From contig CANGJE010000002.1 in the NCBI GenBank assembly GCA_947454305.1, positions 1 through 64,000 on the forward strand: a stretch of DNA of 64,000 nt. The letters are read 5' to 3'. Position numbers and translations under genes: made by a program. Of this stretch, positions 29,797 to 39,979 are shown in pieces; position 1 is the first letter of the stretch; each line of letters opens with the position of its first letter. The notes under the pieces were generated by a model that saw only the letters and a list, made by a program, of their open reading frames with translations, ran no database searches and was not told where the DNA came from. The stretch comes from Oxalobacteraceae bacterium. Lineage in GTDB: Bacteria; Pseudomonadota; Gammaproteobacteria; Burkholderiales; Burkholderiaceae_D.

Positions 29797-31386
29797 GTGA
29801 ATAAACTTAAGCCGCTTTGCTACTTAAGAACAATGAATCGTGAACGTAAAGCACAACAACAATCGCCTCAAGCGTGGACTGCTGAGAAATTACGTTCACT
29901 CTTACATGATGAATTAGCCGGCGATGAAGTGTTGGTCATATCGAATCGCGAACCCTACATACACGAGCAAAGTGGCGACAGCATCGTGTTGCGCCGGCCT
30001 GCGAGTGGTTTGGTGACTGCCGTCGAGCCCGTGATGCGTGCTTGTTCAGGAACCTGGATTGCGCATGGCAGTGGCTCAGCTGATCGCGCCACTGTTGATA
30101 GTCACGATCATCTGCAAGTGCCTCCCAAGCGGCCGGAATACACTTTGCGCAGAGTGTGGTTGTCGGAGGAAGAAGAAGCGGGCTACTACTATGGTTTTTC
30201 GAACGAAGGCTTATGGCCCTTGTGTCACATGGCTCATGTGCGTCCGGTATTTCGCACATCTGATTGGGAACAGTATGTCGCGGTGAATCAGCGCTTTGCT
30301 GATGTCGTTATTGCTGAGGCACGTACTGATGACCCTGTCGTACTAGTGCAGGATTATCATTTTGCGTTACTGCCTCGCATGATCAGAGAAAAATTACCCA
30401 AAGCGACCATCATTATGTTTTGGCACATCCCTTGGCCGAATCCAGAATCCTTCGGCATTTGTCCATGGCGTGAAGAGTTGTTACAGGGTTTGTTGGGAAA
30501 TACGCTATTAGGGTTTCATACGCCATTTCATTGTAAAAATTTTTTAGATACAGTCGATCGTTATTTAGAAACGCGTATCGAGTATGAAGCGTCAACCATT
30601 ACTCACGGTGGTGATTTAACGCAGGTGGAGCCGTATCCCATTTCTATTGCCTGGCCAGAGCCTGACACCACCAGTGATGTGATTCAGGCTAAGAAAATAT
30701 TCCGGCACGAGCTGAATCTCCCAGAAGCGCACTGTTTGGCGCTGGGTGTGGATAGACTGGATTACACGAAAGGAATCGTTGAACGATTTCAGGCTTTAGA
30801 CAGACTGCTAGAAACGCATCCAGACTTAGTAGGAAAAATAACACTGTTGCAGATTGCAGCGCCCAGTCGCTCATCGCTGGATGAATATCAAAATTTAGAA
30901 GTGCGAGTACGTAAATTGGCGCTGGATATTAATCAACGCTATGAAAATACAGTCGCGCCTACCATCATTTTACGAATTGAACATTACGACGGCGAGCAGT
31001 TAACTCACTGCTATCGTAGTAGCGATGTATGCTTGGTGACCAGTCTGCATGATGGAATGAATTTGGTCGCTAAGGAATTCATTGCTGCGCGCGATGATGA
31101 GTTAGGAGTGCTGATACTTTCGCAATTTACAGGTGCTGCGCGCGAATTACATGAGGCGCTCATCATCAACCCTTATCATATAGAGCAGGGAGCGCAGGCC
31201 TTATATCGAGCGATTACCATGCCTGAGCTTGAGCAGCGAGAACGTATGCGAAGTATGCGTCAGCGTGTTAGGGACTTTAATGTGTATCGTTGGGCTGGAT
31301 TAATGTTATTAGATGCGGCACGCTTACGGCGACGTCAGCGTGTCAGTGAAAAAATTGACTCGCATAGTCATCAGGGATTGCGTTAA
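29797..31386 (+). CDS. otsA: Trehalose-6-phosphate synthase
   Basis: GT20 motifs ([69 protein letters not shown]). Start may be at 29833. Confidence 0.94.
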   Translation: MNKLKPLCYLRTMNRERKAQQQSPQAWTAEKLRSLLHDELAGDEVLVISNREPYIHEQSGDSIVLRRPASGLVTAVEPVMRACSGTWIAHGSGSADRATVDSHDHLQVPPKRPEYTLRRVWLSEEEEAGYYYGFSNEGLWPLCHMAHVRPVFRTSDWEQYVAVNQRFADVVIAEARTDDPVVLVQDYHFALLPRMIREKLPKATIIMFWHIPWPNPESFGICPWREELLQGLLGNTLLGFHTPFHCKNFLDTVDRYLETRIEYEASTITHGGDLTQVEPYPISIAWPEPDTTSDVIQAKKIFRHELNLPEAHCLALGVDRLDYTKGIVERFQALDRLLETHPDLVGKITLLQIAAPSRSSLDEYQNLEVRVRKLALDINQRYENTVAPTIILRIEHYDGEQLTHCYRSSDVCLVTSLHDGMNLVAKEFIAARDDELGVLILSQFTGAARELHEALIINPYHIEQGAQALYRAITMPELEQRERMRSMRQRVRDFNVYRWAGLMLLDAARLRRRQRVSEKIDSHSHQGLR

Positions 31387-31388
31387 AT

Positions 31389-32174
31389 ATGTTGAAAGAA
31401 CTTTTTACTTCATTAGGCCGTCAAGAACTAAAAGATTTTGTGCGCGATGATGTGCTTTGTCTGTTTGATTTCGATGGCACCTTAGTACCTTTAGAAGCCT
31501 CACCTGAAAAAGTTCACGTGCCAGATGTCGTACTCGAACGACTGTATTTGCTTCAGAGCCGTGCGCGGGTCGGGATTGTTACAGGTCGGGGTATAAGCGA
31601 TATGCGTCGTATGCTGGTGTTTGAACCTGACTTTTTATTAGGTAATCACGGTATCGAAGGTCTGCCTGGGTGGGAGGCGCATGCCACTACCTTTGAAGAG
31701 ATTTGTGAGCATTGGCACGCTCAACTCAGCACGCAACTAGCTGCGATCGATAAACAACTGTGGATAGAGTACAAGCGCTACTCATTGTCAGTGCATTACA
31801 TGCATGTTGCACATCCGTTAGAGGTAGCTAGCTTACTGCCTGAAATTTTCGCTGGTTTATCTCCGGTACCCAGAGTAATCACCGGCAAAAGTGTTTTTAA
31901 TCTTTTGCCGCCGAATGCAAATGACAAAGGCAAAGCCGTAAGCGAGTTAATGTCATTCACCGGAGCATCGTGCGCTTTGTATGCGGGTGATGATGTCACT
32001 GATGAGCATGTATTTGAATTAAATCGACCTGATTTGTTTACTATCAGGGTTGGAGCTAGTACGAATAGCGCCGCGTCTTATCAAATCGCCGATCATGAAT
32101 CCATCATCCCGTTAATGGATCTGCTGATCGAGTATTTGCCACATCAGCGAAAACTGGGGTATCTGAAAAGCTGA
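31389..32174 (+). CDS. otsB: Trehalose-6-phosphate phosphatase
   Basis: HAD motif LFDFDGTLVPLE; ALYAGDDVTDEHVF. Confidence 0.94.
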   Translation: MLKELFTSLGRQELKDFVRDDVLCLFDFDGTLVPLEASPEKVHVPDVVLERLYLLQSRARVGIVTGRGISDMRRMLVFEPDFLLGNHGIEGLPGWEAHATTFEEICEHWHAQLSTQLAAIDKQLWIEYKRYSLSVHYMHVAHPLEVASLLPEIFAGLSPVPRVITGKSVFNLLPPNANDKGKAVSELMSFTGASCALYAGDDVTDEHVFELNRPDLFTIRVGASTNSAASYQIADHESIIPLMDLLIEYLPHQRKLGYLKS

Positions 32175-32180
32175 TAGGTA

Positions 32181-33977
32181 ATGAAAAATCTAGATTTGGG
32201 CCTGATCGGAAATTCGCGTACTAGCGCACTGATTGATCGACAGGCACGAATCGTCTGGTGGTGCTATCCCCACTTCGATAGCAATCCATTGTGTTGTAGC
32301 TTGCTGCGCCCTGAGCCTATGGATGCGGCGCCCGAGGCTTTCGGGTTTACCGATGTCTTATTTCCAGATAGTCATACGGTGCGCCAGGTCTATCAGCGCA
32401 ACTCGGCCATACTGCAAACACGTATGGAAGACAGCACAGGAAATCTGATAGACATTATCGATTTCGCTCCGCGGTTTTATCGACATGGTCGTATGTTTGC
32501 ACCGGCTATGTTAGTTCGGATTATCAAACGTGTTTCAGGCAGGCCTCGTATCGGTATACGTATGCGTCCTGCCTTGAATTATGGCGCTGATCGTGCTGCG
32601 GTACGTTGTGGAGCGCATCACACGACGTATTACGGGGGTGCGCAATCTATGCGCGTGACCACCGATGCGTCCGTGACAGCACTGACCGAAGAAAAACTCT
32701 TTTTTTTACATGACAGCATCACATTGTTGATGGGACCGGATGAAACGGTAGATGGTACGCCGAGCGAAATTGGGCGAAGTTTTTACGAATCAACGATGGC
32801 CTATTGGCAGCGTTGGGTGCGTAATCTGGCAATTCCTTTTGAGTGGCAAGAGGTGGTGATTCGTGCGGCCATCACATTAAAACTCAATGCATTTGATGAT
32901 ACGGGTGCGATTGTCGCAGCTGTCACGACGTCGATTCCTGAGTCGGCCAATAGTGGACGTAATTGGGACTATCGCTATTGCTGGTTGCGCGATGCTTATT
33001 TTGTGGTGAACGCGCTGAATCAACTCGGTGTGACCGCCACCATGCAGCGCTATCTTGAGTACATCTTAAATTTGATTGCCGATTCGCGCGACATGCCTTT
33101 GCAGCCGGTGTATGGAATTCGTCGCGAAACGCATCTGGATGAAACGCTGGCCGAAAATTTACCTGGCTATTTAGCTATGGGCCCTGTACGAGTGGGAAAT
33201 CAAGCCTGGCGTCAGGTACAAAACGATGTTTTCGGTGCCGCGATACTCGCTAGCACTCATGCTTTTTTTGATTCGCGCCTTGAACGTCCAGCGGGTCGAC
33301 AAATGTTTGCTGATTTAGAGCGACTCGGGCAACAGGCGATTCGGGTTTATCAGCAAGTTGATGCGGGCATATGGGAATTGCGTGGCTCTCAACGCATACA
33401 CACATTTTCATCACTGATGTGCTGGGCTGCCTGTGATCGATTGGCGTCGATTGCTGCACGATTAAATTTAAAACAGCGAGCGCTGTATTGGACTAAAGAA
33501 GCGGCGACCATACGCAAAGTCATCATGCACCATGCATGGAATTCACAGTTAGGTAGTTTTGTTTCTACCTTTGATGGCGATAGGCTGGACGCAAGCTTGT
33601 TGCTAATGAGCGAGCTTCAATTTGTTGAGCCCGATGATCCGCGCTTTATTGGTACGTTGCGTACCATTGAAAAGCATTTACAGCGCGGTGATTTCTTACT
33701 TAGGTATGATGAAGAAGATGATTTTGGGCGGCCCGATTCAGCCTTCATCGTTTGTACGTTTTGGTGGATACTTGCACTCGCTAATGCAGGTGAAAAAGCG
33801 CGCGCACGAAAAATATTCGAAAACATACTTCGCTGTCGAAATCATCTCGGGCTACTGTCGGAAGATGTATCGATTGATGGTAGTGAGCTGTGGGGGAATT
33901 TTCCTCAAACCTACAGCATGGTCGGCCTCATTCAATGTGCGACTCGCTTATCTATTCCATGGGAAAAAGCGTACTAG
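32181..33977 (+). CDS. Glycoside hydrolase family 15 protein (glucoamylase/trehalase-like)
   Basis: LGLIGNSRTSALIDRQARIVWWCYPHFDS, TSIPESANSGRNWDYRYCWLRDAYFVVNAL. Confidence 0.93.
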   Translation: MKNLDLGLIGNSRTSALIDRQARIVWWCYPHFDSNPLCCSLLRPEPMDAAPEAFGFTDVLFPDSHTVRQVYQRNSAILQTRMEDSTGNLIDIIDFAPRFYRHGRMFAPAMLVRIIKRVSGRPRIGIRMRPALNYGADRAAVRCGAHHTTYYGGAQSMRVTTDASVTALTEEKLFFLHDSITLLMGPDETVDGTPSEIGRSFYESTMAYWQRWVRNLAIPFEWQEVVIRAAITLKLNAFDDTGAIVAAVTTSIPESANSGRNWDYRYCWLRDAYFVVNALNQLGVTATMQRYLEYILNLIADSRDMPLQPVYGIRRETHLDETLAENLPGYLAMGPVRVGNQAWRQVQNDVFGAAILASTHAFFDSRLERPAGRQMFADLERLGQQAIRVYQQVDAGIWELRGSQRIHTFSSLMCWAACDRLASIAARLNLKQRALYWTKEAATIRKVIMHHAWNSQLGSFVSTFDGDRLDASLLLMSELQFVEPDDPRFIGTLRTIEKHLQRGDFLLRYDEEDDFGRPDSAFIVCTFWWILALANAGEKARARKIFENILRCRNHLGLLSEDVSIDGSELWGNFPQTYSMVGLIQCATRLSIPWEKAY

Positions 33978-34006
33978 TACATCAGTTATTCATTATGCCC
34001 ATCATC

Positions 34007-34023
34007 GTCGCTCATAAAGCGAC
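34007..34023. terminator. Weak hairpin GTCGCT-CATAA-AGCGAC after the otsA-otsB-GH15 operon
   Basis: 6-bp stem, 5-nt loop; only a short T-run downstream. Confidence 0.35.
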
Positions 34024-34057
34024 AACTGTTTTAAATACTCCTGCCTAGAATTGATGA

Positions 34058-34103
34058 AATTTCATGCCCTGTAAACACAGGGATGAATTCACCTACTTGG
34101 TGA
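34058..34103 (+). promoter_or_regulatory. Two consecutive hairpins in the 5' leader of the outer-membrane protein gene 34132-34695
   Basis: CAT(g)CCCTGT-AAAC-ACAGGGATG extended by AATT(T)/AATT, then TCACC-TACTT-GGTGA, about 28 nt before the ATG. Confidence 0.5.
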
Positions 34104-34131
34104 TTACTTTCATTATTTCTAAGGGGGCTTC

Positions 34132-34695
34132 ATGCGTAAGTTATTTCTCACGTCACTACTGAGTAGTGCATTTCTTTTTCCAATGGTCAGTTATGCGGAA
34201 AGCTCGTACCTCAAATTAGGTGCAGGCGAATCAACTTATTCTGGTGATCCTGCCAAGTCTTCTACAAGCGGTTTGATTGCTTTTGGGGCCTCAATCACAC
34301 CTAATTTTTCTGGTGAAGTTGGCTATATTGATTTTGGCTCGGGTAGTTCCAGAGTTGCTTTGGGTGCCGGTTTCGATGTCTTGGACAAACTCAAGACTAA
34401 GTCATTCTATGCGGCAAGCATAGGCGACGTGCCGCTTTCATCTTCGGTCGCATTTCAAGGGAAATTAGGTTTGGTTATGCATGCCACCAATGCTCACATC
34501 ACTATTAAAAATAACAATGTGACCGTTTTGACTGAGGACTCAACTTTTCGAAAAACTCAGGTCTTGGTTGGAGCTGGTTTGAAATTTCAGTTCTCCAAAG
34601 AAATTTCTGCTGTAGTGGAATACACCTACTTTGGTACAGCGGTGGATGGATCAGAACTTTCGCTGATGTCAGCAGGCTTGCTTTATCACTTTTAA
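34132..34695 (+). CDS. Small outer-membrane beta-barrel protein
   Basis: Signal peptide MRKLFLTSLLSSAFLFPMVSYAE, amphipathic strands, C-terminal aromatic SAGLLYHF. Confidence 0.85.
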   Translation: MRKLFLTSLLSSAFLFPMVSYAESSYLKLGAGESTYSGDPAKSSTSGLIAFGASITPNFSGEVGYIDFGSGSSRVALGAGFDVLDKLKTKSFYAASIGDVPLSSSVAFQGKLGLVMHATNAHITIKNNNVTVLTEDSTFRKTQVLVGAGLKFQFSKEISAVVEYTYFGTAVDGSELSLMSAGLLYHF

Positions 34696-34948
34696 AAAAT
34701 GATTGTACCGAAATTGCTTCGTTATTTTTTTCGTCGAGATGAGGCTATTTAATCAAAACAAGATTGTTGAGCACATTACGTCTTATTTAAGCAACCTCGA
34801 TTTGATTTTCGCAACGATGCCTTCGTAGAATCGCGCCAGTAATTAAAAAGCCTCTTAGAAGCAATAAAGATTTTTTAAAGAGGATTTTTGAGAACGTTCT
34901 TTGCACAAGTGTTTTTGATTTTGATTTACTTTTAAAGAGGAACTACGC

Positions 34949-35446
34949 ATGAAAAATTCATTGATCGCTGCTTTACTGGGATGTGCGTTGGCAGTGCCCC
35001 TGTTTGCCCACGCTGAAGATAGTTACGTATCAGTAAGCGTTGGAGAGTCAAGGTACGATCATCCCCTTGTCGATAAAAGTGCTACGGCCGTTGGTATTGC
35101 ATACGGTCAGTCAGTGACCGATATGGTGGGCTATGAAGTGGGTTATGTGCATTTCGGTAGTGTGAAGCCATTGGGAGTCAAATTGGATACTCAGTCCCTA
35201 TATTTGGCTGGTGTGGCTACTTATCCTTTAAGCGAGGCAGTTTCGGTTTACGGCAAATTAGGCGGAACAGTAAACCGCTACGAAGAGGCTGGTGATAATA
35301 GAACAAAACTTCGTGGGTTAATTGGTGCGGGCTTGGGTTATAAGTTTAGTAAAGAGTGGTCAGCCGGACTAGAGTATGTTTACTTCGGCGAGTACTCTGA
35401 CTTGAAAATGAGCATGTGGTCAGCAAATCTGCGTTATCACTTCTGA
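34949..35446 (+). CDS. Small outer-membrane beta-barrel protein, paralog of 34132-34695
   Basis: Signal peptide MKNSLIAALLGCALAVPLFAHAE; GAGLGYKFSKEWSAGLEYVYFGEYS and C-terminal SANLRYHF parallel the upstream gene. Confidence 0.85.
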   Translation: MKNSLIAALLGCALAVPLFAHAEDSYVSVSVGESRYDHPLVDKSATAVGIAYGQSVTDMVGYEVGYVHFGSVKPLGVKLDTQSLYLAGVATYPLSEAVSVYGKLGGTVNRYEEAGDNRTKLRGLIGAGLGYKFSKEWSAGLEYVYFGEYSDLKMSMWSANLRYHF

Positions 35447-35475
35447 TTAAAGTGTGTTGAGTTGATTCACTCAGT

Positions 35476-35507
35476 AAAAAGGCTGCGATTGCGCAGCCTT
35501 TTTTTTA
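35476..35507 (+). terminator. Intrinsic terminator GGCTGCG-ATTG-CGCAGCC followed by T8
   Basis: 7-bp GC-rich stem flanked by A-run and T-run, downstream of the second outer-membrane protein gene. Confidence 0.9.
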
Positions 35508-35554
35508 TTGTCGCTGGAGATGAGTGCTAGCGTGGAATAGCGAGGGTTTAATAC

Positions 35555-36499
35555 TTATGATTTTTGTCGCAATTCGTTAATCGCTTGTTTTAAGGCCTTA
35601 GCTATCGCTGGATCGGCAGGAGTGTGCCCTCCACGCTCTATCCAGCGCAGCTGTGCAAGCGGCATTGCATTCGCTAGTTTCAGCGCATTTTCTGGTGGAC
35701 AGATCAAATCATTTGTTCCATGAATCAGCACACTTGGAATAGAACCTAGGGTTTTTGCGATGGCAAGTAATTCGGTCTCGCTGGTAAAGCAACCATTCGA
35801 TAAATAGTGGGCTTGTAGTCTGTATTTCGCCAAAGTGCGGGCAGGAACTACCGTTGAATCGCTGTCTTTGGGTTTAGATGAAAGTTTACCAGCCATTGCT
35901 TGCATGACCGAATCTTCATAACGACTCCAGCGTGCCGCGGCATCTTCAGCACTTTGCTGTGATTCATGGAGTAATTTGTGGGACAGCGTTGCCAACACGT
36001 TGCTTTGTTCGTTGTCAGTCCAGCCCTGTGTAAGATCAGCCCAGGCTTGCGGCACCATGGCGCACAGCGATTGAAAAAACCAGGTCATTTCGCGCGGACT
36101 GGTTAGGAAACTACCGCGTAATATCAGTGACTTTACGCGCGAGGTATGCGCACCTGCATATAACAACGCGAGAGTCGCTCCCCACGAGCCGCCGACCACC
36201 ATCCAATGATCGATACCCAGATGAGTACGGATTAATTCAATATCAGCCACGAGTTGATGGCTATCGTTATGTGTGATGTCGCCGTGTGGTGTCGATTGAC
36301 CGGCGCCGCGTTGATCAAATAGCACCACGCGTTGATAATCGAGATCGAACCAGTCAAGCACCGACGGTTGCGTGCCGCTACCCGGGCCGCCATGTAGCAC
36401 CACTGCTGCGGGTGCGTTGGGTTTGCCAAACTGCGCCAGGTAGAGGCTGTGGCCATCACCGGTGGAAAGATGTTGCTGGTCGAAGGCGCTGGGAGGCAT
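35555..36499 (-). CDS. pip: Prolyl aminopeptidase (alpha/beta hydrolase)
   Basis: VVLHGGPGSGTQPSVLDWFDLDYQRVVLFDQRGAGQSTPHGD, VVGGSWGATLALLYAGAH, ERGGHTPADP. Confidence 0.93.
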   Translation of the reverse strand: MPPSAFDQQHLSTGDGHSLYLAQFGKPNAPAAVVLHGGPGSGTQPSVLDWFDLDYQRVVLFDQRGAGQSTPHGDITHNDSHQLVADIELIRTHLGIDHWMVVGGSWGATLALLYAGAHTSRVKSLILRGSFLTSPREMTWFFQSLCAMVPQAWADLTQGWTDNEQSNVLATLSHKLLHESQQSAEDAAARWSRYEDSVMQAMAGKLSSKPKDSDSTVVPARTLAKYRLQAHYLSNGCFTSETELLAIAKTLGSIPSVLIHGTNDLICPPENALKLANAMPLAQLRWIERGGHTPADPAIAKALKQAINELRQKS

Positions 36500-36589
36500 A
36501 GAATTTTTGTGCAGTGTTCAGGCTAGAATGGCTTCAATTAAAAACATAAGAGACAGGTCGTGTAAACGTCCTGAACTCTTTAAAAACAG

Positions 36590-36621
36590 CGCTGAATGAC
36601 GGAAATTCACCGTTTTCAGAG
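36590..36621 (+). promoter_or_regulatory. Stem-loop in the pqq leader (GC-CTGAA-ACGG / CCGT-TTCAG-GC, loop AAATTCA)
   Basis: Read directly from GCGCTGAATGACGGAAATTCACCGTTTTCAGAGC, with one mismatch and a small asymmetric bulge; ends just upstream of the AGGAG RBS. Confidence 0.5.
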
Positions 36622-36640
36622 CGAGCAAGAGGAGACAATT

Positions 36641-36745
36641 ATGCCTGTAACACCTTCCATCCGTATATTCATAGCTGCCATTACGGCGCTAATCGACTCC
36701 TTTGAGCTCATTGATGGCACGTTTTCCCCTCGCGCTTCATACTGA
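36641..36745 (+). CDS. 34-aa small ORF at the pqqA position; lacks the canonical PqqA E-x3-Y core
   Basis: AGGAG-6 nt-ATG; encodes MPVTPSIRIFIAAITALIDSFELIDGTFSPRASY*, ending 50 bp before pqqB. Not in the ORF track because of its size. Confidence 0.5.
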   Translation: MPVTPSIRIFIAAITALIDSFELIDGTFSPRASY

Positions 36746-36795
36746 GTTTTTGCAGTAAAGAGTAAGTAAGTTTTTATTTAAACCTCCTGAAAATC

Positions 36796-37728
36796 ATGAA
36801 AATTCTTGTCCTTGGTTCTGCGGCGGGCGGCGGTTTCCCGCAATGGAATTGCAATTGCGCCAATTGTGCGGGTGTGCGTAACGGCACGATTAATGCGAAA
36901 TCGCGTACTCAGTCATCGATTGCGGTGTCTGCTAACGGTACAGACTGGGTGTTGATTAATGCCTCGCCAGATATTCTTTTTCAACTGCGCTCCAATCCAG
37001 CGTTGCAACCAGCGCGAGCAATACGCGATTCAGGTATTGCTGCAGTGATGGTGATGGATGCACAAATTGATCACATCACCGGCTTACTCATGCTGCGCGA
37101 AGGGAAGAAAAAATTGAATCTGTATTGCACAGATTCGGTTTGGGATGATTTGAATCACGGCCTGCCTTTAGCGAAAGTACTTTCGCATTACTGTGGTGTT
37201 GAGCATCACGAGATCAAAGGCTTGTCGGCAGATAAAACGCGTTTTGATGCGATCGAAGTACCTGCAGTGGCAGGTATTCGTTTTCATCCCATGCCATTAA
37301 AAAGTAAAGCGCCGCCGTATTCTCCGCATCGTGCTAATCCGCAACCGGGCGACAACAATGGTTTGTTAATCGAAAATATCGAGACCGGTAAAACCTTGTT
37401 CTATGCGCCAGGTTTAGGTGAAATTGAGCCGCACGTACTAGAAGCGATGAAAAAGGCGGATTGTGTTTTAGTGGATGGCACAGTCTGGACTGGCGATGAA
37501 ATGATTACTCTGGGTCTGACGCAAAAAACTGCCGCTGATATGGGGCATCTGCAGCTTTCAGGCCCTGGCGGCATGATAGAAGTATTAGAGGGTGTGGGCG
37601 CACGAAGAAAAATACTTATCCACATTAATAACACTAACCCTATTTTGAATGAGGACTCGCCACAACGCGCACAGCTGGCGAATCACGGTATCGAAGTCGC
37701 TTACGATGGTATGGAGATCACACTATGA
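36796..37728 (+). CDS. pqqB: Pyrroloquinoline quinone biosynthesis protein PqqB
   Basis: [64 protein letters not shown]. Confidence 0.96.
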   Translation: MKILVLGSAAGGGFPQWNCNCANCAGVRNGTINAKSRTQSSIAVSANGTDWVLINASPDILFQLRSNPALQPARAIRDSGIAAVMVMDAQIDHITGLLMLREGKKKLNLYCTDSVWDDLNHGLPLAKVLSHYCGVEHHEIKGLSADKTRFDAIEVPAVAGIRFHPMPLKSKAPPYSPHRANPQPGDNNGLLIENIETGKTLFYAPGLGEIEPHVLEAMKKADCVLVDGTVWTGDEMITLGLTQKTAADMGHLQLSGPGGMIEVLEGVGARRKILIHINNTNPILNEDSPQRAQLANHGIEVAYDGMEITL

Positions 37729-38435
37729 ACGCACCCGTCACTATGAAAGAAACTATGCCTTGGAGTCGCGAAGAGTTTGAAGCTCAGTTACGCGCCAAAG
37801 GTAAAAATTATCATATCAACCATTCCTTCAATGTGCGCATGAATGAAGGCACATTAACGCCCGATCAAATTCGTGGTTGGGTGATTAATCGTTTTTACTA
37901 CCAAGTGATGATCCCAGTAAAAGATGCAGCGATTCTGTCGAACTGCCCGGATCGTGAAGTGCGTCGCAAATGGATAGAGCGCATTCATGATCATGATGGT
38001 TATGGCGATAAGCCGGGCGGCATTGAAGCATGGACGCGCTTAGGTGAGGCAACGGGTTTATCGCGTGAAGATTTATGGTCGTTGAAAAAAGTACAGCCGG
38101 GTGTGAGATTTGCGGTCGATGCTTACGTTAATTTTGCGCGAAGCAAACCGTGGCAAGAAGCTGTCTGTTCATCGTTAACAGAGATGTTTGCGCCAAAGAT
38201 TCACAAAGACCGTTTGGCGAACTGGCCGACGCATTACCCATGGGTTAAAGAAGAAGGCTTGGCTTATTTTCGTAGTCGCGTGATTCTCGCTGAGCGTGAT
38301 GTCGAACATGGTTTGCAAGTGACGCTGGATTATTTCACCACGCGCGAGCAGCAAGAGCGTGCATTGGAAATTTTGCAGTTCAAGCTCGATGTACTTTGGC
38401 AAATCTCTGATGCAATTGAAAAAGCCTATCCTTGA
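37725..38435 (+). CDS. pqqC: Pyrroloquinoline-quinone synthase PqqC
   Basis: [56 protein letters not shown] overlap with pqqB. Confidence 0.96.
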   Translation: MNAPVTMKETMPWSREEFEAQLRAKGKNYHINHSFNVRMNEGTLTPDQIRGWVINRFYYQVMIPVKDAAILSNCPDREVRRKWIERIHDHDGYGDKPGGIEAWTRLGEATGLSREDLWSLKKVQPGVRFAVDAYVNFARSKPWQEAVCSSLTEMFAPKIHKDRLANWPTHYPWVKEEGLAYFRSRVILAERDVEHGLQVTLDYFTTREQQERALEILQFKLDVLWQISDAIEKAYP

Positions 38436-38453
38436 ATCATCCAGAAAATAAAC

Positions 38454-38717
38454 ATGACTGATTTAACTGCAAAACCCAAACTGGCGCGACTGTTTCGCAT
38501 GCAGTACGAAGAAGCGCAGCAAGCGTATGTGCTGCTATATCCTGAAGGTATGGTGAAACTGAATCAAAGCGCCTCTGAAATCTTGAAGCGTTGCGATGGT
38601 GAGCGTGATGTGCACGCCATCATTGCTGATATTGAGCAGTCATTCAATGCCACGGGCTTAGAAAAAGATGTGACTGGATTTCTAGAAATTGCTACCGAGC
38701 GAGGTTGGATTGTCTGA
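38454..38717 (+). CDS. pqqD: PQQ biosynthesis peptide chaperone PqqD
   Basis: PKLARLFRMQYEEAQQAYVLLYPEGMVKLNQSASEILKRCDGERDV. Confidence 0.94.
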   Translation: MTDLTAKPKLARLFRMQYEEAQQAYVLLYPEGMVKLNQSASEILKRCDGERDVHAIIADIEQSFNATGLEKDVTGFLEIATERGWIV

Positions 38718-39870
38718 TTTATCTGAAACCAAACAAATACCGCCACCCCTTTGGTTGCTGGCGGAGATTACCTATCGTTGCCCACTCCATTGTGTGTTCT
38801 GCTACAACCCGTTGAACTATGCGGAAGATAAAAAAGAACTCACCACCGATCAGTGGAAAGATGTATTACGGCAGGCGCGCAAAATGGGCGCAGCACAATT
38901 AGGATTTTCCGGTGGCGAGCCTTTGGTGCGTGATGATCTGGAAGAGTTGATCGGCGAGGCGCACCAACTGGGCTATTACACCAACTTGATTACATCGGGT
39001 GTGGGTTTAACTGAAGAGCGTATTTCAAAAATGAAGTCGCTGGGTCTGGATCATATTCAACTTTCATTTCAAGATTCCACCAAGGAGATGAATGATTTTC
39101 TCTCCAGCACAAAAACCTTTGATCTGAAAAATCGTGTTGCTAAGTTGATTAAAAAATACGATTACCCGATGGTTCTGAACGTGGTTTTGCACCGCTACAA
39201 TTTAGATCACATCGGTCGCATCATCGAGATGGCGGTAGAGATGGGCGTGGAATATCTCGAACTAGCGAATACTCAGTATTATGCTTGGGCGCATGTTAAT
39301 CGCGATCAGTTGATGCCCTCACGTGAGCAGTTAGAGCGTGCCGAAGCTATCGTGAATGAATACCGCGCTAAATTGGGTAACAAATTACGACTGCTGTTTG
39401 TAGTTCCTGATTATTTTGAAGATAAACCTAAGGCCTGTATGAATGGCTGGGGCTCGGTATTTTTAGCGGTGGCAGCAGATGGTTCGGCTTTGCCTTGCCA
39501 TGCGGCGAAAACTCTTCCAGGATTGAAATTCCCGAATGTTGCTGAAGAAAAGTTAGACGATATTTGGTATCGAAGCGATGCATTTAATCGTTATCGTGGC
39601 TTTGAATGGATGAAAGAGCCTTGCCGTAGTTGTGCCGATAAAGAAAAAGATTTTGGTGGCTGCCGTTGTCAGGCGTATGCGTTACTGGGTGATGCTGAAG
39701 CAGCCGATCCCGTTTGTGGTAAATCGCCGCATCATGATGATGTGAAAAAAATTGTACTGCATGCGCGTTCAGCTGCTGCACAAGACAAGCCTTTGATTTA
39801 CAGAAATGATGCTAACTCAGTTAAGTACGCAACTATCCCGATACGAGATGCGCGCGATACAGTCATTTGA
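38689..39870 (+). CDS. pqqE: PQQ biosynthesis radical SAM enzyme PqqE
   Basis: PPPLWLLAEITYRCPLHCVFCYNPLNYA (CxxxCxxC) and SPASM-type cysteines CRSCADKEKDFGGCRCQAYAL; start probably 38710 or nearby. Confidence 0.96.
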   Translation: MLPSEVGLSDLSETKQIPPPLWLLAEITYRCPLHCVFCYNPLNYAEDKKELTTDQWKDVLRQARKMGAAQLGFSGGEPLVRDDLEELIGEAHQLGYYTNLITSGVGLTEERISKMKSLGLDHIQLSFQDSTKEMNDFLSSTKTFDLKNRVAKLIKKYDYPMVLNVVLHRYNLDHIGRIIEMAVEMGVEYLELANTQYYAWAHVNRDQLMPSREQLERAEAIVNEYRAKLGNKLRLLFVVPDYFEDKPKACMNGWGSVFLAVAADGSALPCHAAKTLPGLKFPNVAEEKLDDIWYRSDAFNRYRGFEWMKEPCRSCADKEKDFGGCRCQAYALLGDAEAADPVCGKSPHHDDVKKIVLHARSAAAQDKPLIYRNDANSVKYATIPIRDARDTVI

Positions 39871-39888
39871 TTGCAGTATTGTAAGAGT

Positions 39889-39919
39889 AAAAAAGGCGGA
39901 TCAGGATCCGCCTTTTTTT
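39889..39919 (+). terminator. Intrinsic terminator GGCGGATC-AG-GATCCGCC with T7 after pqqE
   Basis: 8-bp perfect stem with flanking A- and T-runs; may act for both converging genes. Confidence 0.9.
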
Positions 39920-39979
39920 ATTGAGCTTTAGTCGTGTGATTCAAAAATATGATTCAAGAATGTAAATCAAGAACGGGAA

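Noticed and set aside
34838-34945. Repeated TTTAAAGAGGA segments between the two outer-membrane protein genes as a mobile repeat
   Set aside because: Only two short AT-rich copies, one of which is simply the RBS region of the second gene.
36528-36599. 23-aa ORF MASIKNIRDRSCKRPELFKNSAE as an alternative pqqA
   Set aside because: No Tyr and no convincing RBS; does not fit PqqA.
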